Below, one piece after another: positions 25,674-34,292 of a stretch of DNA of 64,000 nucleotides (its first letter is position 1; every line of letters starts with the position of its first letter). Source of the stretch: Microbacterium sp. STN6 (GTDB taxonomy: Bacteria > Actinomycetota > Actinomycetes > Actinomycetales > Microbacteriaceae); the NCBI RefSeq assembly GCF_026410545.1, contig NZ_JAPMIT010000003.1:602709-666708 (forward strand), written 5' to 3'. The position numbers and the translations under genes were made by a program. A model generated the notes under the pieces. That model was not told where the DNA came from. It did no database searches and saw only the letters and a program-made list of their open reading frames with translations.

Positions 25674-28600
25674 ATGCATCAGAAGTACCGGCTCAGCGCC
25701 CTCTCGGCCATCGCGGCTGCGGCGCTGGGCCTTTCCTCTCTCGTCGCCGCTCCCGCGTACGCGGCCGAGCCGACCAACACCATCGCCGAGGTGCAGGGCA
25801 CGGGCGAGGCCAGCCCGCTCGCCGGCACCACCGTCACCGTCGAGGGCGTGGTCACGGCCGACCATCGCGTCGGCGGCTACGCCGGCATCTACATTCAGAC
25901 GCAGGGCTCCGGCGGCGCCACCGACCAGACGCCCGGCGCATCCGACGGCGTGTTCGTGTACCTCGGCAAGACCACCACGGATGCCGCGATCGGCGACCTC
26001 GTGCGCGTCACGGGCCCGGTCAGCGAGTACTACGGCCTCACCCAGATCACCGCCTCGGCGGCCGGAGCGATCGAGGTCGTCACCCCGGGCGTCGGCGTGC
26101 CCGCCGCAACGCCCCTTCCCGATTCGGTGCGCGGCGCCGCCCGCGAGGCCTACGAGGGCATGCTCGTCGAGCCGACGGGCACCTACAAGGTGGCCTCGAG
26201 CCACCAGCTCTACAACTACGGAACGCTGTGGCTGTCTGCCGGCGCCGACCCTCTCGTGAAGAACACCGAGGCCGCCAGGCCCGGCGCTGACGCCGACGCC
26301 GTCGCGGCAGCCAACCGCGCCGATCGCATCTTCCTCGACGACGGCTACAACATTCAGGTCTCGAACAAGGCGTACCCAGGCGACCAGCCGTACTTCACCA
26401 AGAACACGGTGGTGCGAAACGGCGACACGGTCGACTTCCCGGCGAAGCCATACGTACTCTCGTACGGATTCGACGACTGGCGGCTGCAGCCCACGGTGCC
26501 CATCACTGACGCGAGCCCCGCCGACCTCAAGCCCACGTTCGAGCCGACCAACCCGCGCCCCGAGGCGCCGCCCGCGGTCGGCGGCGACTTCGCCGTGGCA
26601 TCCTTCAACGTCGAGAACTACTTCACGACACTGCAGAGCCAGAATGCGGATGCGCGCGGCGCCAAGACCGCCGCGCAGCTCGCCGTGCAGAAGTCCAAGA
26701 TCGTGGCGGCGGTGAACGCGCTCGGCGCGAACATCGTGACGCTCGAAGAGATCGAGAACGGCATCCACTTCGGCATCGGCGTGGACGACTCGCTCGCCGA
26801 CCTGGTCGACGGTCTCAACGCGGCCGCGGGCGGCGACGTCTGGGCCTACGTGCCGACGCCCGCCGCACTGCGCAACGCGGTCGACACGACCGACGTCATC
26901 ATGACCGCGATCATCTACAAGAAGAACGCGGTGACGCCGGTCGGCGACAGCAAGACCGTGATCGACGAGAGCGTGTGGGGCAACGCGCGCGAGCCGATCG
27001 CGCAGACCTTCACGGCCGGCACGAAGACACTCACGGTCGTCTCCAACCACTTCAAGTCGAAGGGCGGCGGCACGGGCGACGAGCCGGCTGACGGCCAGGG
27101 CTTCTTCAACGCCGACCGCGTCGCGCAGGCGAAGTCGGTGCTCGCCTTCGTGAACGACCTGAAGGCCTCGAGCGGCAGCGACAATGTGCTGCTGCTCGGC
27201 GACTTCAACTCTTACTCCATGGAGGACCCCATCCGGGTCTTCACGGATGCCGGCATGGTCGACCTCGTGACCGCCAAGGCGAAGGGCCAGTACACCTACA
27301 GCTACGACGGTGAGGTCGGCTCGCTCGACCACGCGCTGGCCACGCCGGCCCTCGCGAAATCCGTCGCCGGCGCCGGCGTGTGGGACATCAACGCGCCCGA
27401 GTGGTCCGACCGCGGCTACGCGTTCGGCGCCGCCGAAGCGGGCACCCCGTTCCGCGCGAGCGACCACAACCCCATCAAGGTGGGAATCACCGAGAAGGAT
27501 GCCCCGATCGCCATCGACGTGCTCTCGATCAACGACTTCCACGGTCGTCTTGAGGCCGGGGGCGCGTCGGGCGGCGCCGCCGTGCTCGCGGGCGCGGTAG
27601 ACCAGTACCGCGCTGCCAACCCGAACACGCTGTTCGTGTCGGCCGGCGACAACATCGGCGCATCCACCTTCACGTCGTTCATTCAGCAGGACAAGCCGAC
27701 GCTCGACGCCCTGAACGCCATGAAGCTCGACGCGAGCGCGCTCGGCAACCACGAGTTCGACCACGGCGTGAGCGACATTCAGAACCGGGTGATTCCGGCG
27801 GCGACGTTCCCGTACCTGGCGGCCAACGTGGTCGACAAGACCACGGGTGACCCGGTGTTCGACGCGTACACCGTGAAGACCGTCGACGGCGTGCGCATCG
27901 GTTTCATCGGGGCCATCACCGAGCAGCTTCCCTCGCTCGTGAGCCCCGCCGGCATCGCCGACGTGAAGGTCACCGACGTGACGACCGCGGTCAACCGCGT
28001 CGCGGACCAGCTGCGCGACGGCGACGAATCGAACGGCGAAGCGGATGTCACGATGTTGCTCGTGCACGACGGTGCGGCCACGCCGGCTCTCGCCGACGCG
28101 ACCGACGATTCGGAGTTCGGCAGGATCGTGACCGGTGTCGACGCCAACGTCGACGCGATCATCTCGGGCCACACGCACCAGCTGTACAACCACGAGATCG
28201 CGATCCCCGGCACCGATCGCACCCGCCCCGTTCTGCAGTCGGCCAAGTACGGTGAGGACTTCGGTCACACCACGCTCACGGTCGATCCGCAGACGAAGGC
28301 GCTGCTGTCGATCTCGAGCGAGGTGCTGCCGCTGAACGACGCGAGCGGCAAGGCGCTCTACCCGGCAGATTCGGCGGTCGCGCAGATCGTCGCCGACGCG
28401 GTGGCGGTCGCCAAGGTCGAGGGCGCGAAGAAGGTCGGCGACATCACGGCCGACTTCAACCGGGCCAGGCAGAGCGACGGCTCGGAGAACCGCGGAGGCG
28501 AATCCACGCTGGGCAACTTCGTGGCCGACGTGCAGCTGTGGGCGGCGAAAGACAGCGGAGCCGAGGTCGCGCTGATGAACCCGGGAGGGCTGCGCGCCGA

Positions 28601-29669
28601 CCTGACGTACGCGTCGAGTGGCGCTGGCGACCCCGACGGCAACGTCACATACGCCGAGGCGGCGGCAATCCAGCCGTTCGCCAACACGCTCGTGACCGAG
28701 ACGCTGACCGGAGCCCAGCTCAAACAGGTGCTGGAGGAGCAGTGGCAACCCGCCGGATCGAGCCGGCCGTTCCTGAAGCTGGGCGCATCCGCTTCGCTGA
28801 CCTACACGTATGACCCGGGTGCTGCCGCCGGTTCGCACATCACGCATGTGTACCTGAACGGCAGCGAGGTCGGGGATGCGGACACGCACACCGTCGTGGT
28901 CAACTCGTTCCTCGCGGCGGGTGGAGACAACTTCTTCACGCTGGCAAAGGGGAGCGGGCAGGCCGACACCGGCAAGGTGGACCTGCAGGCGATGGTCGAC
29001 TACTTCATCGCGAACCCGACGGCGAGCCCGGACTACGCGCAGCGCGCGGTCGGCGTCGCGCTGAGCGCCCCGGCCGCGTCGACCGGGTACGCGCCGGGGG
29101 AGTCGGTGACGGCGAACCTGTCGTCGCTGCTGTTCAGCGCGGGCGAGCCGGCGGCCGACACGGTGCAGGTCAGCATCGGCGACACGGTTCTGGCGACGAG
29201 CGCGATCGACCCTGCGATCGTCGACACGACCGACGAGGTGGGGCGCGCGAGCGTCACGTTCGCGATCCCTGCCGGGCTTTCCGGCGCGCAGTCACTGACG
29301 ATCTCGGTGCCGGCGACCGGAACGTCGATCTCGGTGCCGATTGCGGTGCAGGCGACCCAGCCGCCGGTGGAGCAGGTGCGCAGCCTCACCATCGGGGTGC
29401 CGAGTACGCTGCTCGCCAACCATCACTCCACGCTGCACTACGCGGTTCAGGTGGTCGCGCAGCATGGCACGGAGGCGACGGGCACCGTGAGCATCCTCGA
29501 CCGCGGAAAGGTGATCGCGACCGTGCAGCTTGCGGCGGGTGACCACGGGCGGGCGCGCGTGAAGCTGCCGACGCTCTCACGCGGGTTGCACCTCTTGAGC
29601 GCGCACTACGAGGGTTCGGATGCCGTGAAGGCGTCGACGAGCATCCGCCTGCCGGTCCTCCTCTGGTGA
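25674..29669 (+). CDS. Secreted ExeM/NucH-like nuclease fused to 5'-nucleotidase
   Basis: Secreted protein of 1,331 residues. A signal peptide (about 1-31, ending APAYAA) is followed by an OB-like ExeM domain, then an endonuclease/exonuclease/phosphatase domain (about 305-600; SFNVENYF, VTLEEIENG, LGDFNSYSMEDP, ASDHNPIK). Next is a calcineurin-type metallophosphatase (about 610-880; INDFHGRLEAGG, VSAGDNIG, LGNHEFDHG, SGHTHQL), then the 5'-nucleotidase C-terminal domain (about 920-1110; NPGGLRADL, NSFLAAGGDNF) and an Ig-like tail. It probably degrades extracellular DNA to nucleotides and removes the phosphate. There is no sorting motif, so it is likely released. Start chosen from AAGGAGA and the signal peptide. 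Confidence 0.9.
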   Translation: MHQKYRLSALSAIAAAALGLSSLVAAPAYAAEPTNTIAEVQGTGEASPLAGTTVTVEGVVTADHRVGGYAGIYIQTQGSGGATDQTPGASDGVFVYLGKTTTDAAIGDLVRVTGPVSEYYGLTQITASAAGAIEVVTPGVGVPAATPLPDSVRGAAREAYEGMLVEPTGTYKVASSHQLYNYGTLWLSAGADPLVKNTEAARPGADADAVAAANRADRIFLDDGYNIQVSNKAYPGDQPYFTKNTVVRNGDTVDFPAKPYVLSYGFDDWRLQPTVPITDASPADLKPTFEPTNPRPEAPPAVGGDFAVASFNVENYFTTLQSQNADARGAKTAAQLAVQKSKIVAAVNALGANIVTLEEIENGIHFGIGVDDSLADLVDGLNAAAGGDVWAYVPTPAALRNAVDTTDVIMTAIIYKKNAVTPVGDSKTVIDESVWGNAREPIAQTFTAGTKTLTVVSNHFKSKGGGTGDEPADGQGFFNADRVAQAKSVLAFVNDLKASSGSDNVLLLGDFNSYSMEDPIRVFTDAGMVDLVTAKAKGQYTYSYDGEVGSLDHALATPALAKSVAGAGVWDINAPEWSDRGYAFGAAEAGTPFRASDHNPIKVGITEKDAPIAIDVLSINDFHGRLEAGGASGGAAVLAGAVDQYRAANPNTLFVSAGDNIGASTFTSFIQQDKPTLDALNAMKLDASALGNHEFDHGVSDIQNRVIPAATFPYLAANVVDKTTGDPVFDAYTVKTVDGVRIGFIGAITEQLPSLVSPAGIADVKVTDVTTAVNRVADQLRDGDESNGEADVTMLLVHDGAATPALADATDDSEFGRIVTGVDANVDAIISGHTHQLYNHEIAIPGTDRTRPVLQSAKYGEDFGHTTLTVDPQTKALLSISSEVLPLNDASGKALYPADSAVAQIVADAVAVAKVEGAKKVGDITADFNRARQSDGSENRGGESTLGNFVADVQLWAAKDSGAEVALMNPGGLRADLTYASSGAGDPDGNVTYAEAAAIQPFANTLVTETLTGAQLKQVLEEQWQPAGSSRPFLKLGASASLTYTYDPGAAAGSHITHVYLNGSEVGDADTHTVVVNSFLAAGGDNFFTLAKGSGQADTGKVDLQAMVDYFIANPTASPDYAQRAVGVALSAPAASTGYAPGESVTANLSSLLFSAGEPAADTVQVSIGDTVLATSAIDPAIVDTTDEVGRASVTFAIPAGLSGAQSLTISVPATGTSISVPIAVQATQPPVEQVRSLTIGVPSTLLANHHSTLHYAVQVVAQHGTEATGTVSILDRGKVIATVQLAAGDHGRARVKLPTLSRGLHLLSAHYEGSDAVKASTSIRLPVLLW

Positions 29670-29676
29670 CCGACGC

Positions 29677-29766
29677 GGGTTGAGGAGGTCGCGAAGCGGC
29701 CGTCTCGAAACCCAGCCCCACGTACGGGGTATTGGGTTTCGAGACGCGCTTCGCGCTCCTCAACCC
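29677..29766. repeat. Two facing palindromic repeats between convergent genes
   Basis: Copy one (29677-29713) and an inverted copy two (29734-29766) face each other across 20 bp. Each has its own central stem (GGTCGC/GCGGCC with one T-G wobble, and GCGC/GCGC), and the two copies can also pair with each other. Position between two convergent stops suggests a bidirectional transcript end. Confidence 0.8.
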
Positions 29767-29791
29767 GCCTCGCGCTCCGGGACCGCCTCGC

Positions 29792-31882
29792 TCAGCGCTC
29801 GTGGTCGGCCATGCGCTGCAGACGCTCGTTGTACGCGGTGAGGTCGGCGTCGCCGTCTCGATCGGCCTTGCGATCGAGACGGCGCGCCGTGCGCTCGTCC
29901 GACTTCATCCACGCGTGCACGAGCCCGAGCGCCACGAGCACCATCGGCACCTCGCTCGCCCCCCACGCGATTCCGCCCGCCGCATGCTGGTCGGCGAGCA
30001 GGGCTGCGTCGTTCGTTTGGCCGAGCGCGTGCCACCACTCGCTCGCCATCAGGCCGGTGCTCTCCATGAGCGCCACGCCGAAGAACGCGTGGAACGCGAG
30101 CGTGGCCAGCAGGGTGATGAGCAGAACCGGGTAGCCGGGCCGTTTCGGGCCGGGGTCGACGCCGATGAACACCCAGAAGAAGAGGTAGCCCGATGCCATG
30201 AAGTGCAGGCACATGAGCACGTGCCCCACGTGATCGCGCAGCGCCCACGCGAACGCGGGCGAGTAGTAGAACGCGATCAGGCTGCCGGCGAAGATGGTGC
30301 CCGCCACCGCGGGACGCGACAGGAACGCCATGTAGCGCGAGTGCACCACGATGAGCAGCCACTCGCGAATGCCGCGGCTGCCGTCGTGCCGAACCGGGAG
30401 GCTGCGCATCGCCAGCAGTACTGGCCCGCCGAGTACGAGCAACGGCGGCACGAACATCATGAGCGCCATGTGCTCGACCATGTGGCTGCTGAAGTGCACG
30501 AGGCCGTACACGGCCGGGCCGCCACTGGTCACCCAGACCAGCGCCAGGCATCCGAAGAGCCAGCAGACGGTGCGAAGCACGGGCCAGTGGTCTCCGCGCC
30601 TGCGCAGCACGATGACGGATGCGACGTACCAGCCCGCGAGGGCGCAGGCGACTCCCAGCCACATCCATTCCCAGTGCGTGTAGGTGATCATGCGCCAGAA
30701 CGTGACGGGTGGCGGGTAGGCGAACCCGAGCAGACCCTCGCGTGCGAAGTCGCCCGTGAGCGGCGCCTGTGAGACGGGAGGCGGGCTCTTCGCCAGGCCC
30801 ACGGAGATGCCGATCGCGAGCGCCATGAAGGTGGCCTCGGCGGTGGCGAAGCGAACGAACAGGCGCCGGTTCATCGGGTCGGCCTTCAGGCCGGGAATGA
30901 TGCGCCGGCGCTGCAGCGCGCCGAACACGCCGAGCACGATGAGAATGGACGCCTTGGCGACGATGAGCAGCCCGTACGGCTGCAGCAGATCGGCGAAACT
31001 GCTGAGGCGCAGGGCCGAGTTCACGATGCCAGAGAAGGCGACCGCGGCGAACGCCCACCCCGCCATGGTGGAGTACCGTGCGACCGCGACGCCGAAGCCC
31101 TTCTTGATCTGACGCCGCAGCACGAGCAGGCCGACCAGCCCGCCCACCCAGATGGTGACACCCACGAGGTGCACCGCGAGGCTGTTGACGGCGTTCGCGT
31201 GCTCGGCCGATCCGGCGGCGTGGCCCGAGAGGGCGAGGGGCAGCAGCGAGAACAGCACGAGCACGCACGCGACGGCGACGGTCGACTGCCGCCGGGCGAC
31301 GAGCGCGATGATGGTGGCCACGAGGATGCAGGCCGCCGAGACCAGCAGCGATTGCCCGAGCGCCACGTTGAACAGGAACGTGCGGAACGTCGAGGCGAAC
31401 AACGCGTCGCCCACCGGCACGCCCGAAATCTGAATGCCGCTGAGCACGAGCACGACCGCCGCCGCGACGAACCAGACGACGCCCGTGAAGGCCGCCCAGC
31501 GGGTCGCCTTCCACTGAGCGTGGCTGACCTCGCCGGGGCGCGTCTTCTGCCCGGGCAGAATGAAGGTCGCGAGAACGAGGAGCCCCACGGTGACGGCGGC
31601 GGCGAGGTCGTGCACGGAACGCGCGACGGGCAGCCCGTAGGTCACGAGATCGCCCGGGTCGTACAGCGCGCGCCCGGTCGAGAACGCGCCCGTGAACACC
31701 ATTCCCGCGACGGTCGCGGCGACGGCGAGCGGCACGCACAGGGTGAGCACGATCGTGACGGGCCGCAACGAGGGCAGGTGCAGCTGCGGCATCCGCAGTT
31801 CTGGGTCTGCCTGGTCTTCTGGCGCGTTTGCTGCCGTCGTTCCGGTCGTCGTGCCGCCGCCCAGCGTGACGTCGTCACTCAT
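29792..31882 (-). CDS. CopD-domain / CtaG (cytochrome oxidase assembly) fusion
   Basis: Polytopic membrane protein of 696 residues. The N-terminal part (about 40-390) has the CopD copper-resistance fold, with helices around VHLVGVTIWVGGLVGLLVL. The C-terminal half (about 410-660) matches caa3-oxidase assembly factor CtaG (ITYTHWEWMWLG, HFSSHMVEHMALMMFVPPLL, LHFMASGYLFFWVFIG, HAFFGVALM), with conserved His suited to copper binding. It probably moves copper across the membrane for cytochrome oxidase. The start overlaps the CopC gene by 8 bp, so they form an operon with YcnI. Confidence 0.9.
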   Translation of the reverse strand: MSDDVTLGGGTTTGTTAANAPEDQADPELRMPQLHLPSLRPVTIVLTLCVPLAVAATVAGMVFTGAFSTGRALYDPGDLVTYGLPVARSVHDLAAAVTVGLLVLATFILPGQKTRPGEVSHAQWKATRWAAFTGVVWFVAAAVVLVLSGIQISGVPVGDALFASTFRTFLFNVALGQSLLVSAACILVATIIALVARRQSTVAVACVLVLFSLLPLALSGHAAGSAEHANAVNSLAVHLVGVTIWVGGLVGLLVLRRQIKKGFGVAVARYSTMAGWAFAAVAFSGIVNSALRLSSFADLLQPYGLLIVAKASILIVLGVFGALQRRRIIPGLKADPMNRRLFVRFATAEATFMALAIGISVGLAKSPPPVSQAPLTGDFAREGLLGFAYPPPVTFWRMITYTHWEWMWLGVACALAGWYVASVIVLRRRGDHWPVLRTVCWLFGCLALVWVTSGGPAVYGLVHFSSHMVEHMALMMFVPPLLVLGGPVLLAMRSLPVRHDGSRGIREWLLIVVHSRYMAFLSRPAVAGTIFAGSLIAFYYSPAFAWALRDHVGHVLMCLHFMASGYLFFWVFIGVDPGPKRPGYPVLLITLLATLAFHAFFGVALMESTGLMASEWWHALGQTNDAALLADQHAAGGIAWGASEVPMVLVALGLVHAWMKSDERTARRLDRKADRDGDADLTAYNERLQRMADHER

Positions 31883-32573
31883 CGTCGGGCCGCCATTCTT
31901 TGCGCGCGGGCTTAGCGGTGGTGCCCCCGGTGCTCCCGGTGCCCGCCCTACTCCCGGTGCTCGCGGGCTTTGCCGGTCGGCGCCGGGCGGTCACCAGCAC
32001 GACGACCACGGCGATGACGGCGAGCGCGATGATGGCGGATGCGATGCCGATCACGATTCCCAGCTCGCTGCTGTCGGCCTTCGTTCCCGAGGCGGGGGCG
32101 GCGCTCGCCGCGGAGGTTCCGGATGCACCGGCCCCGCACGCGGGCCGGTGTTCGCTGCCGGCGGCCTTGACAGCACCGGCCGGCGGGTCGTACGTGAACT
32201 GGATGGTGCCAGAGACGGTGTGCCCGTCGGCGGAGACGATCTGCCAGGTCACGTCATACGTTCCCGCGCCGCCGAGCGAGACGGGAACACTGACGGTGCG
32301 ACCGAGGGTCTTGGTGCAGCCGGTCTCGAAGTGCCGCTTGTCGGGGCCGGTGACCTGCATGATCGAGGACTCGCCGTCGCCCGAGAGGTCGAGCACGATG
32401 TCGTTGAACGTGAGAGAGACGGTGTCGAGGCTCTTCGTCACCGTCGAGCCGGCGGCGGGGCTGCTGTCGACCAGGTAGTCGTGGGCGCTCGCGGCCGCCG
32501 CCGGCAGGAGCGCGAGGAGCGCTCCTGCGGCGACGGCGGTCAGAGACGCGAGCGCGGTGCGCGTGCGGGTCAC
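31875..32573 (-). CDS. CopC-domain copper-binding membrane protein
   Basis: Exported protein of 232 residues. The signal peptide (about 1-30) ends in SAHDYLVDSSPA, so the mature N-terminus would begin with His, a known Cu(II) ligand arrangement in CopC. The CopC beta-sandwich follows (VSLTFNDIVLDL, YDVTWQIVSADGHTVSGTIQF, with the second His), then a Cys-containing linker, one membrane helix and a short basic cytoplasmic tail. It starts with GTG and overlaps the YcnI gene by 4 bp. Probably hands copper to the CopD-CtaG protein. Confidence 0.88.
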   Translation of the reverse strand: MTRTRTALASLTAVAAGALLALLPAAAASAHDYLVDSSPAAGSTVTKSLDTVSLTFNDIVLDLSGDGESSIMQVTGPDKRHFETGCTKTLGRTVSVPVSLGGAGTYDVTWQIVSADGHTVSGTIQFTYDPPAGAVKAAGSEHRPACGAGASGTSAASAAPASGTKADSSELGIVIGIASAIIALAVIAVVVVLVTARRRPAKPASTGSRAGTGSTGGTTAKPARKEWRPDDE

Positions 32574-33346
32574 GGCTGCTCCGAGCCAGCCGGCGCGGCG
32601 GGCCGACGCACGAGCGCGGTGAGGGCAAGCACGATCGCGATCACGCCGAGGGCGACCCCGCCGATGCCGAGCCCGAGCGCGACGGCGTCGGAGGTGCCGG
32701 AGTGTGCGGCATCCGCTTGGCTGTCGCTGCTGCCGTCGCTGCCGGCGACCGGCGTCGACGTGACGGTCGGTGCTGCGGGTGAGGCCTCAGCGGGCGGCGC
32801 GTCCGTGATGTAGAGCGTCGGCGCGGGATGCTCGGGCTCGTTGCCCGAGGCGGGCGTCGGCTGGTCCCAGTCGACCACGCTGCCGTCGGAGTACGTCTGG
32901 TGTGCCGGCAGCATGATGTTGCCCGTATCCGGCACGGGCCCGACCGAGATCGTGAACTGCTGGAACTGCCCGGGGGCGATGGCCGAGGCCGCGTCCGCAG
33001 TCCAGATCACCTTCGTCGGCGCCTCGGTGATGGTGGCGTTCGACGTCTTCACCGGCTTGTCGAGCGTGGTGGTGACGATCTTGGTGGTCCATCCCGGCAC
33101 GGGCTGGTAGGAGACGGAGCCGAACGGCGTCGCCGTGGGCAGGTCGACTTCGAGTGCGGTCGTGCTCGCGGTCTCCGACTCAGTCGGAACCTTGAAGGTG
33201 AGGGTCGCGTAGCCGCCGGGCTCGGCCGAGTCGGGGTTGACGCGAACGTGCGCACTCGCGGCGAGCGGAGCGGCGAGGGCGAGCGCGGTGGCCGCGACGG
33301 CGGCGGTCAGGGTGGCCGCCAGGGGTCTCGTGCGTGATCGTGACAT
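32570..33346 (-). CDS. YcnI-like copper-binding protein (DUF1775)
   Basis: Exported, membrane-anchored protein of 258 residues. The signal peptide ends SAHVRVNPD, again placing a His at the mature N-terminus, which in YcnI binds Cu(II) together with a Trp or acidic residue. The DUF1775 domain (about 32-160) has YATLTFKVPTESE and PFGSVSYQPVPGWTTK. A Ser/Ala-rich linker and one C-terminal helix follow. The ATG at 33346 has GGAAGAAAG upstream; the longer reading frame to 33442 lacks export features. First gene of the copper operon. Confidence 0.9.
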   Translation of the reverse strand: MSRSRTRPLAATLTAAVAATALALAAPLAASAHVRVNPDSAEPGGYATLTFKVPTESETASTTALEVDLPTATPFGSVSYQPVPGWTTKIVTTTLDKPVKTSNATITEAPTKVIWTADAASAIAPGQFQQFTISVGPVPDTGNIMLPAHQTYSDGSVVDWDQPTPASGNEPEHPAPTLYITDAPPAEASPAAPTVTSTPVAGSDGSSDSQADAAHSGTSDAVALGLGIGGVALGVIAIVLALTALVRRPAAPAGSEQP

Positions 33347-33454
33347 GGTCTGCTTTCTTCCGGGCGCGCGGCGGCGACCGGGTTGATTCGGTTCGGTTCT
33401 GCTCGTTCGATTCGAGAACGAGCGGATGCGCCACGCACGCATCCGTACGTGCGA

Positions 33455-34108
33455 TCAGGCGCAGTGTGCAGCGGGAGGGCCGCGGTGCCTCATCGTTCCG
33501 AGCAGAATGCCGAGATCGGCAGGGGTGTCGGCGCGGTCGGCGACCGCCGCGCGCGGCGAGCGGTCGACGGGGGCGGGCTCGAGAAGCGCTGCGAACCGGG
33601 TGACCTGAACGCGGATGCCGCTGCACAGCATCCAGAAGGCGCGTTCACCGTGGCGCAGGGCGACGATCGTGACGATCGCGGCCAGCGCGTGCCCGCACCA
33701 CATGAGGGGCCCGGCGGCGATGAGGCTGTGGTGGTGGGCACCGAGCGCCGCGCCCGCCTCGCCACCCGTGAGCGCGGAGATGTCGATGTGCGTCACGTGA
33801 TGAGCGTGAGCGGATGCCGCCGCGCCCGCGCCGTCTGCCGCGCCGGTGCCGTGCCCCGCCGCCGCCCCGAGGTCGAACAGCGAGTGGAAGAGGAACTGGC
33901 TGAGGGCGACCGAGATGGTGAGGCGCCACAGCGAGAGGGTCTTGCCGGCGAGGGCGATGCAGGCCATGCCGGAGAACGCGAGGGCGAGCGTGAGGCCGAG
34001 CGCGCCTGGCGCCCCGCCGCCCGTCGCGACGTGGAAGAAGGCGGCGACGACCGTGGCGATGGAGGCCGCGAGCCAGCCACGCGCGAAACGCGCCCAGCGT
34101 GTGGCCAT
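33455..34108 (-). CDS. Membrane protein with His-rich loop, copper neighbourhood
   Basis: Hydrophobic protein of 217 residues with about five membrane helices (for example ARGWLAASIATVVAAFFHVA, LSLWRLTISVALSQFLFHSLF, AGPLMWCGHALAAIVTIVAL). A loop between helices holds HAHHVTHIDIS and ALGAHHHS, a plausible metal site, and an amphipathic region (LCSGIRVQVTRFAALLEP) precedes a charged tail. No family function is known to me. It lies upstream of and in the same direction as ycnI, copC and copD-ctaG, so a role in copper handling is inferred. ATG 34108 is chosen because GGAAG precedes it and because the upstream extension is Arg-rich, unlike a membrane protein start. Confidence 0.7.
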   Translation of the reverse strand: MATRWARFARGWLAASIATVVAAFFHVATGGGAPGALGLTLALAFSGMACIALAGKTLSLWRLTISVALSQFLFHSLFDLGAAAGHGTGAADGAGAAASAHAHHVTHIDISALTGGEAGAALGAHHHSLIAAGPLMWCGHALAAIVTIVALRHGERAFWMLCSGIRVQVTRFAALLEPAPVDRSPRAAVADRADTPADLGILLGTMRHRGPPAAHCA

Positions 34109-34280
34109 TCTGCAGCTTCCGATCGGTGTGCGGTGTGGTGCCTCCAGCCTACGGCGCTTCCCCGCCTGTCTGCTGACCCCTCGTGACCCAGATTGCGCTC
34201 GGGGCTCCTGCACGGGAGAAGGGCGAGCACGGGTTCTGCACAGGGGCGACCGCCTGACCCTCATGGTCAGGAGTGCCGGT

Positions 34281-34286
34281 TAGCAT
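34281..34286 (+). promoter_or_regulatory. -10 box for leaderless RecQ gene
   Basis: TAGCAT lies six bases before the GTG at 34293, with no ribosome-binding site between. Likely leaderless promoter. Confidence 0.45.
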
Positions 34287-34292
34287 GGCCGG

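Noticed and set aside
25506..28889. Minus-strand reading frame of 1,127 codons
   Set aside because: Exact shadow of the secreted nuclease/nucleotidase; Val/Asp/Arg/His-rich without any motif.
29732..30772. Long plus-strand reading frame (346 codons)
   Set aside because: Antisense shadow of the CopD-CtaG gene; Arg/His/Glu-rich composition with no domain, typical of GC-rich reverse frames.
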